A stretch of DNA of 64,000 nt from Myxococcus landrumus (GTDB taxonomy: Bacteria > Myxococcota > Myxococcia > Myxococcales > Myxococcaceae). The DNA is taken from contig NZ_CP071091.1 of the NCBI RefSeq assembly GCF_017301635.1, forward strand, positions 8,796,501 through 8,860,500. The letters are read 5' to 3'. Under the pieces are notes generated by a model that saw only the letters and a list, made by a program, of their open reading frames with translations, was not told where the DNA came from and did not search any database. Position 1 is the first letter of the stretch. Each line of letters begins with the position of its first letter. Below, in pieces: positions 59,551 to 64,000 of this stretch. Position numbers and translations under genes: made by a program.

Positions 59551-60333
59551 CTAGAGGTCCGTGGGCGTGCGCAGCGCGGCCCGGGACAGGGGCTCGGGCA
59601 TGCCGAGCGCGATGCCGTACACGGGGAACTCCCGCTCCGCGTCCAGGGAGAGCAGCTCCGCCAGCTCCAGGTCGAAGAAGCCTCCCAGGTTGAAGCTCCC
59701 CACGCCGAGCGCCGTGGCCGTCAGGTTGATGTTCTGCGCGACGTGTCCGGACTCCAGCAGCAGGTACCGGTAGCCCCGGTCCGAGTACTTCCACAGCGAG
59801 CGCTCCGGCATCAGCGTCACCACCAGCACCGCGCTCGCCTTCTCCAGATAGGGTTGCTGCATGAAGAGCCGCGTGCACAGCCCCGGCGGCAGCCCGCCCT
59901 CGCGCACCTGCTCCAGCGCGTGCGACACGGGCGAATAGTGGTGGATGCCGGAAGGGACCTGCTCCACGGCGTGCGCGAGCACATAGAGCTCCAGCGGATA
60001 CAGCCCGCCGCCCGAGGGCACGGTCCGCTCGAACAACGCGAGGTCGTTCATGTGCGTGGTGCCTCGCACGCCGTAACCCGCGTACAGCAGCGTGCCGAGG
60101 GCCTCGAGCGAGAGGGGGGCTCCGGTGAAGCGGCGGCAGGACAACCGCGAGTCCAACGCGTGCGCGAGGGTCGTCTCGGGAAGGCGCGGCGTCCCCAGGG
60201 GAATCACGGGCGCGTTGGGGTACTCCTTGGGGCCCGTGGGGGACATGGGCTCCACGGTGGAGACCATGTTGTGCGTGGACCGGCTCGTGTTGCGATGGAA
60301 GAGCCAGGCCAGGGGTTGCCGCTGTCGAAACAT
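59551..60333 (-). CDS. SagB-type azoline dehydrogenase (nitroreductase fold)
   Basis: This is a 260-residue flavoprotein of the SagB/ThcOx family. Visible parts are the FMN-binding SRLSCRRFTGAPLSLEALG, the mid-section PSGGGLYPLELYVLAHAV, a helix with HVAQNINLTATALGVGSFN, and the last strand FPVYGIALGMPEP. It oxidises azolines made by the cyclodehydratase to azoles, using FMN. Its ATG at 60333 has GGAG six bases upstream and lies 13 bases after the YcaO stop, so it ends the azole peptide operon. It converges with the von Willebrand protein gene. Length is normal for SagB. Confidence 0.92.
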   Translation of the reverse strand: MFRQRQPLAWLFHRNTSRSTHNMVSTVEPMSPTGPKEYPNAPVIPLGTPRLPETTLAHALDSRLSCRRFTGAPLSLEALGTLLYAGYGVRGTTHMNDLALFERTVPSGGGLYPLELYVLAHAVEQVPSGIHHYSPVSHALEQVREGGLPPGLCTRLFMQQPYLEKASAVLVVTLMPERSLWKYSDRGYRYLLLESGHVAQNINLTATALGVGSFNLGGFFDLELAELLSLDAEREFPVYGIALGMPEPLSRAALRTPTDL

Positions 60334-60346
60334 CCAGCGCTCCGCG

Positions 60347-61642
60347 TCAGGCGATGGGATGAGGGTCGGGGTTGAGGGCTTCGGGGCCGCTGCATGTCTT
60401 CGCGAAGCCGAGGGTGACGGGGAGCTGGTACAGCCGCTCGCCGCCGAGCCTGCGCTCCTGGTGGCCGAAGTCGATGGGTTGCAGCCCGGGGAGGATGGCC
60501 CTCACCACGCGCAGCCCCATCCGCATCAGGTCCGACGGCGTCAGGTCGCAGTAGAGCAAGTCACTGCCCGTCGCCTTCAGTCGGTCCGCGAGCGCGCGGA
60601 GCTGGTCCACGGCGCTCGTGGCCTCGGGTTGGAGCCAGGTGAAGGGCTCCATGGGGCGCTCCAGCAAGAACGCGAGCGCGGTGAGCCGCTCTGGCAACGC
60701 ATAGAGCAGGTCATGGTCCTCCAGCTTCGCCACGGACTCGGGGCGCTCTTTCAGTTCTTCCAGACGGGCGAGCGTCTCGGCGCGGCGCATGCGTCGGGCG
60801 AGCGCTGGACGAATCTGCCCCACCTCCAGCAACGCGCCTCTCGCGGCCCTCGCGGCGGACAGGTCCGCGCCCATGCCCACCACGGCCGCGGGGCCGGGCC
60901 CTCCGGGGCGCTGCGTCCCCACCGCGAGGAAGACGTGGGCGGCCTGGTCCGTGGGCACTCGGAACAGGTGCAGCGTCACACCTCGCCTCGCGTAGAGCCG
61001 GACCCAGTTCACCAGCGCCGTGTCCGGATGGCTCAGCGGGTCGATGCGCTGACACGGCAGGCGGTGGAGCCACGCAATCATCACCGCGTCGCGCTCCACC
61101 ACTTCGCAGGCGGCGCGCAGCACGGCCTCCGCGAGCGTGGGGCCCGCGGCCAGGCCATTGGACGTGATGGGCGCCAGCCGCTCCTCGCGCGTCTGCGGGT
61201 CGTGGAGGAACACCGCGCCCGTGGGCACATGGATGGCGTCGCCCGTCACGAGCGAGCGGGCGCGCACCCAGCGCAGGACGTTGGTGCCGTCATAGGGCGT
61301 ATACGGCAGCGCGGCGTACTGCTCGGGGCGGTAGAGCACCATGTGCCGAGGGTCCAGCGAGGCGCCGTCGAGCGCATGTCGCGCGGAGCGGACCATGGGC
61401 AGCGAGGGCGCGCAGCCTCCCCCATAGCGCTCCACGGCTTCGCCCACCGCGCTGATGCGCGCCTCCTCCAGCGTCATCCCCTTGCCGGAGCACACGAGGT
61501 CCACCTGCGCGTCCTTGCCGACGAAGCGGTGGTTGGCGATGCGGGCGGTGAGGACGATGGGGAGCGCGGGCTCGTCCGCGTCCTTCTGGACGAGGTCCAC
61601 GCCGCGCACGACGCCGGTGCGTGCATCCATCAGCCGGGGCAT
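60347..61642 (-). CDS. YcaO cyclodehydratase (TOMM D protein), likely reached by -1 frameshift
   Basis: From ATG 61642 this gives 431 residues, and by frameshift from the upstream gene it would give 457 residues of the fused form. It contains the YcaO ATP site: AVGEAVERYGGG and AACEVVERDAVMIAW, and ends NPDPHPIA, the C-terminal PxPxP motif of azole cyclodehydratases. Cys, Ser and Thr in the precursor are heterocyclised with ATP. ATG 61642 lacks a ribosome site and is 40 bases after the upstream stop codon, whereas the frame stays open through that gene's end. This supports translation as an extension of the upstream gene, and the sequence SPGPSLPPGWEGLTNP would be the joint. Confidence 0.9.
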   Translation of the reverse strand: MPRLMDARTGVVRGVDLVQKDADEPALPIVLTARIANHRFVGKDAQVDLVCSGKGMTLEEARISAVGEAVERYGGGCAPSLPMVRSARHALDGASLDPRHMVLYRPEQYAALPYTPYDGTNVLRWVRARSLVTGDAIHVPTGAVFLHDPQTREERLAPITSNGLAAGPTLAEAVLRAACEVVERDAVMIAWLHRLPCQRIDPLSHPDTALVNWVRLYARRGVTLHLFRVPTDQAAHVFLAVGTQRPGGPGPAAVVGMGADLSAARAARGALLEVGQIRPALARRMRRAETLARLEELKERPESVAKLEDHDLLYALPERLTALAFLLERPMEPFTWLQPEATSAVDQLRALADRLKATGSDLLYCDLTPSDLMRMGLRVVRAILPGLQPIDFGHQERRLGGERLYQLPVTLGFAKTCSGPEALNPDPHPIA

Positions 61643-61680
61643 CAGGCTCGGCAGGTCCGCGCGGGGCTCCGCCGGATTCG

Positions 61681-61726
61681 TCAGGCCCTCCCATCCCGGA
61701 GGAAGAGAGGGCCCGGGGCTTTTTTT
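61681..61726 (-). promoter_or_regulatory. Candidate -1 programmed frameshift signal
   Basis: A AAA AAA (61726-61720) is in exact X XXY YYZ phase with the upstream frame (Ser TCA, Lys, Lys). After six bases, GGCCCTC (61713-61707) pairs with GAGGGCC (61690-61684) around a 16-base loop, and the stem can extend by one G-U and one C-G pair over the TGA stop at 61683. A -1 slip moves into the YcaO frame, which is open here. Confidence 0.7.
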
Positions 61727-62805
61727 GAGCACACCGGGCAGTCCGGCTTCTCCAGCACCGGACGAAGCGAGGGGACCAGTCTGAGCGCGTCGAGCTCCAG
61801 CACATGGCCGGACAGCGGGGTGGGGCGCAGGCCCAGCATCAGCTTGAGCGACTCCTGCGCGAGGAGGCTTCCCGCCTGGGCGGCGAGCGACGGGAGCGTG
61901 GCGCGCGTGTGCAGCCGGGGCGTCCGCTGCTGGTCCAGATGCTCCTCCCACGCCATCGCCGTCTCGAAGTCGTCCGCGCAAGCCAGGCTGCGCATGCGGT
62001 AGCACATGAAGCACGCCGTGTTGCCAGGGAGCACCAGCGGGCCGACTCGGGCCACGTGCGAGGTCAGCTCGCCGTAGAGCGTGGGCACGCCCAGCGTCAC
62101 GCCCGCGCGGTTGAGCCATTGGTTCGCGACGGACAGGCCCTGGTCGAAGCAGCCCAGCGCCAGGCTCGCGCCCCGCACGAGCGCTTCCACGCCCTCGCGC
62201 GAGAGCGACGGCTCCGCCGTCACGATGCGGCCGCCGCCTCGGCGAGACTCCAGGGCCCTCGCGAGCACCTGTTGCCGGGGGAGGCCCACGGCCTCGGACG
62301 TCACCCCTGGCATCAGCGCGACGTTGCCCGGCTCGCAGGGATACGGGTCCACCAGCACGACCTCACCCACGCCGCAGTCGGCGAGCTGGCCGGCCGCATG
62401 GGCTCCATGCGCCTCCAATCCCAGCACCACCACGCGAAGCCTGGAGAGTGCGTCCTGGGCGGCGGGCAGGGGCAGGCCCCACGCCTCCAGCAAGGCGAAG
62501 AAGGGGAGCGCGGGGGCTGGCAGCGCCGCGCCACGCGGCATCCGCTTCAGCACCCGGGCGTTCACGAGGGAATCCAGGTGCTCGCGCAAGTCCGACGCGG
62601 CGATGCCCGGGAGGGCCGCGGCCACGGTGGTGAAGTCCCGTTGCCCGTCCAGGAGCGGGAGGATGCGCTCCACGAAGAGCTGCGTGGAGGCACCCTCCAG
62701 CTCCAGGGAGAGGGTGTCGGAGCGGAACAACGCGCCGCCACCTCGCAAGGGCACGACCTCCGTGCCCGGCGCGAGTCGATAGACGTCGTCCTGAGAGGAG
62801 GACAT
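61681..62805 (-). CDS. E1-like leader-peptide-binding protein (TOMM C protein)
   Basis: This is a 374-residue protein. The first 85 residues fold as a RiPP-recognition winged helix (DDVYRLAPGTEVVPLRGGG, then LFVERILPLLDGQRDFTT). The rest is ThiF/E1-like: the Rossmann part VVVLGLEAHGAHAAGQLADC with a modified Gly loop, then VVLVDPYPCEPGNVALMPG. Two CxxC pairs, CFMC and CPVC, bind zinc. It brings the precursor to YcaO. ATG 62805 is 11 bases after the precursor stop; GAGGAGG is close by, so the start is firm. The 3' end carries the slippery site. Confidence 0.9.
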   Translation of the reverse strand: MSSSQDDVYRLAPGTEVVPLRGGGALFRSDTLSLELEGASTQLFVERILPLLDGQRDFTTVAAALPGIAASDLREHLDSLVNARVLKRMPRGAALPAPALPFFALLEAWGLPLPAAQDALSRLRVVVLGLEAHGAHAAGQLADCGVGEVVLVDPYPCEPGNVALMPGVTSEAVGLPRQQVLARALESRRGGGRIVTAEPSLSREGVEALVRGASLALGCFDQGLSVANQWLNRAGVTLGVPTLYGELTSHVARVGPLVLPGNTACFMCYRMRSLACADDFETAMAWEEHLDQQRTPRLHTRATLPSLAAQAGSLLAQESLKLMLGLRPTPLSGHVLELDALRLVPSLRPVLEKPDCPVCSKKAPGPLFLRDGRA

Positions 62806-62815
62806 GGGGACTCGG

Positions 62816-63031
62816 TCAGCCTCCCAGTCCGCCGAAGCGGCCTCCGCCTCCGTAGCCCGCGGGGCCCTGGGCACACGGGCCACAGGTGCACTCGTTGATA
62901 CACGTCGTGATGCACTTGATGCATTGGACGATACAGACGCTGATGCACGCGCTCTGCGGAGCCGTCCCCATGGCGTCTTCCACCCGCTTGATGCGCAACT
63001 CCAATCGCTTCACACCCATTTCCTCAATCAT
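62816..63031 (-). CDS. Cys-rich azole RiPP precursor peptide
   Basis: This is a 71-residue peptide. A charged leader (MGVKRLELRIKRVEDAMG) is followed by a core with eight Cys, at 29, 33, 37, 40, 44, 48, 50 and 53, Ser 31 and Thr 42, 43, 49 between, mainly spaced three to four residues apart by Ile/Val. The tail is Gly-rich (GYGGGGRFGGLGG). Cys and Ser/Thr in this context are the substrates for azole formation by the adjacent enzymes. AGGGGG lies five bases before the ATG. It is the first gene of a four-gene unit. Final product and cleavage site unknown. Confidence 0.88.
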   Translation of the reverse strand: MIEEMGVKRLELRIKRVEDAMGTAPQSACISVCIVQCIKCITTCINECTCGPCAQGPAGYGGGGRFGGLGG

Positions 63032-63258
63032 GGTTCCCCCTGGGTTTCGCTGACGATTGCTCAGCGGCGGACACGCTAGGGTCGCCCCTGGGTGGCCTCA
63101 ATCCGACCTGCGGGTGATGGAACTGTCGGTGACCAGACAAGCGTCTTGCCCCAGGGGGAGGTGGGACGAGGTGCGTCTGGAGGCGGGAGTCGCTGGGGCG
63201 GGTTCTCGAAGTGGGCTAGACAGGGGCGCCGACCTGGAAACCTCTCTGCGGAGTCTTC

Positions 63259-64000
63259 GTGCGTCTCGCCCTCGCGCTGCTGCTCATCGTCCTGCCGCTG
63301 TCTTCCCCGCTCGCGCAATCCCTTCCTCCGGACCTGGATGCCACCGTCGAGCGGGCCATGAAGACCTTCGAGGTCCCCGGCGTGGCCCTGGCCGTGGTGA
63401 AGGACGGCAAGGTCCTGCTGGCCAAGGGCTATGGCGTGCGCAAGCAGGGAGACGCGACGCCGGTGACGGCGGACACGCTGTTCAACATCGCCTCCAACAG
63501 CAAGGCCTTCACGGCGGCGGCGCTGGCCATCCTCGTCGATGAGGGGAAGCTCCAGTGGGACGACCGCGTGGTGGACCACCTGCCTTCGTTCCAGATGTTC
63601 GACCCGTACGTCACGCGGGAGCTGACGGTGAGGGACCTGCTCGTCCACCGCAGCGGCCTGGGCCTGGGCGCCGGTGACTTGCTCTACTTCCCGCCGTCCA
63701 CGTTCACCGAGGACGAGATTGTCTCCAAGCTGCGCCACATCCGTCCGGCCATCAGCTTCCGCAGCCGCTACGCCTACGACAACATCCTCTACCTCGTCGC
63801 GGGCAAGGTCATCGAGAAGGCGAGCGGCCGGCACTGGCGCGACTTCGTGCGCGAGCGCATCTTCACGCCGGTGGGCATGCGCGACAGCAGCACGCACGTG
63901 AAGGGGCTCCGCGTGGGAGCCAACGTCGCGACGCCGCACGCGAAGGCGGACGGGGTGCTCAAGGCCATCGCTCCCACGAGCATCGACAACAACGCGCCCG
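63259..64000 (+). CDS. Serine hydrolase (class C beta-lactamase-like), 3' end missing
   Basis: The gene continues beyond the window. A Sec signal peptide (GTG 63259: MRLALALLLIVLPLSSPLAQ) is followed by a beta-lactamase/D-Ala-D-Ala carboxypeptidase-like domain. The SxxK motif is SNSK in LFNIASNSKAFTAAALA, where Ser is nucleophile, and the YxN motif is YDN in SRYAYDNILYLVAG. The mature protein is likely periplasmic or secreted. GGAG is five bases before the GTG. Members include peptidases, esterases and beta-lactamases, so substrate cannot be named. It is divergent from the azole peptide cluster. Confidence 0.88.
   Translation, partial: MRLALALLLIVLPLSSPLAQSLPPDLDATVERAMKTFEVPGVALAVVKDGKVLLAKGYGVRKQGDATPVTADTLFNIASNSKAFTAAALAILVDEGKLQWDDRVVDHLPSFQMFDPYVTRELTVRDLLVHRSGLGLGAGDLLYFPPSTFTEDEIVSKLRHIRPAISFRSRYAYDNILYLVAGKVIEKASGRHWRDFVRERIFTPVGMRDSSTHVKGLRVGANVATPHAKADGVLKAIAPTSIDNNAP

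Noticed and set aside
62806..62883. A longer E1-like protein starting upstream with ATG at 62883
   Set aside because: It would overlap the precursor gene in another frame, and the additional residues have no domain features; ATG 62805 has a good ribosome site.
1..64000. tRNA, rRNA or insertion sequences
   Set aside because: No cloverleaf-like sequences, no rRNA signatures and no transposase or paired terminal repeats were recognised by reading; a covariance and profile search would be required to exclude them.

Overview
The window is GC-rich (roughly 70% by eye) with dense, short-spaced genes. Its gene content points to a myxobacterium of the Myxococcus/Corallococcus type: a large Ser/Thr kinase fused to an AAA ATPase, a sigma-54 activator with a V4R sensor, a cytoplasmic-tail chemotaxis receptor, a RpoH-type sigma factor, a very long low-complexity protein ending in a DUF6982-like domain, and a thiazole/oxazole peptide cluster. 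No rRNA, tRNA, CRISPR array, insertion sequence or phage module was recognised. Family names come from recalled motifs; no database was searched.

Layout. 1-9.8 kb: end of a ThrE-like exporter, an AsmA-like membrane-anchored protein, a histone-deacetylase-fold enzyme, a chemotaxis receptor, an MFS transporter, then tatB-tatC (TatC carries a large extra periplasmic loop) and a channel-like protein with a TrkA-N domain. 9.8-14.8 kb: metX, preceded on the minus strand by a promoter, a 24-codon Met/Cys-rich leader peptide and a terminator hairpin (an apparent translation-controlled attenuator); then a GST, an AraC-Ogt fusion, an AraC regulator and a dienelactone hydrolase. 14.8-19.6 kb: a four-gene minus-strand operon (acyl-CoA dehydrogenase, aminoglycoside-phosphotransferase-like kinase, histidine phosphatase, SDR) divergent from a LysR gene; the kinase-dehydrogenase pairing resembles 4-hydroxyacyl-CoA catabolism. 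19.7-24.3 kb: two unknown genes, a mutarotase, P5C dehydrogenase and a single-domain response regulator. 24.7-33.2 kb: the kinase-ATPase, a broken gene, an isomerase, a thiolase and small proteins including a rhomboid-like membrane protein. 33.2-36.6 kb: the sigma-54 activator divergent from an extradiol dioxygenase with a sigma-54 promoter and an inverted repeat between them, then a YceI protein. 36.6-43.1 kb: the 2166-residue repeat protein. 43.2-59.5 kb: a MA-type metallopeptidase, threonine dehydratase, glutamate dehydrogenase, an XRE regulator, a DEAD-box helicase with three C-terminal RNA-binding repeats, the RpoH-like sigma factor, a lipoprotein, an unusual ketosynthase, membrane proteins and a DUF4159/von Willebrand pair. 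59.5-63.0 kb: the azole peptide cluster. The last gene, a class-C beta-lactamase-like serine hydrolase, runs off the window.

Most notable. (1) The azole peptide cluster has a Cys-rich precursor, an E1-like leader-binding protein, a YcaO cyclodehydratase and a SagB-type dehydrogenase. The E1-like gene ends in an in-phase A AAA AAA slippery heptamer followed by a stem-loop that covers its stop codon, and a -1 slip would fuse it to the YcaO frame as one protein of about 819 residues. (2) The metX leader can form either an intrinsic terminator or a 9-bp alternative pairing with codons 16-18 of the leader peptide. (3) TatC has an insertion of about 155 residues. (4) The giant acidic repeat protein has about 33 copies of a Trp-containing unit of about 31 residues.
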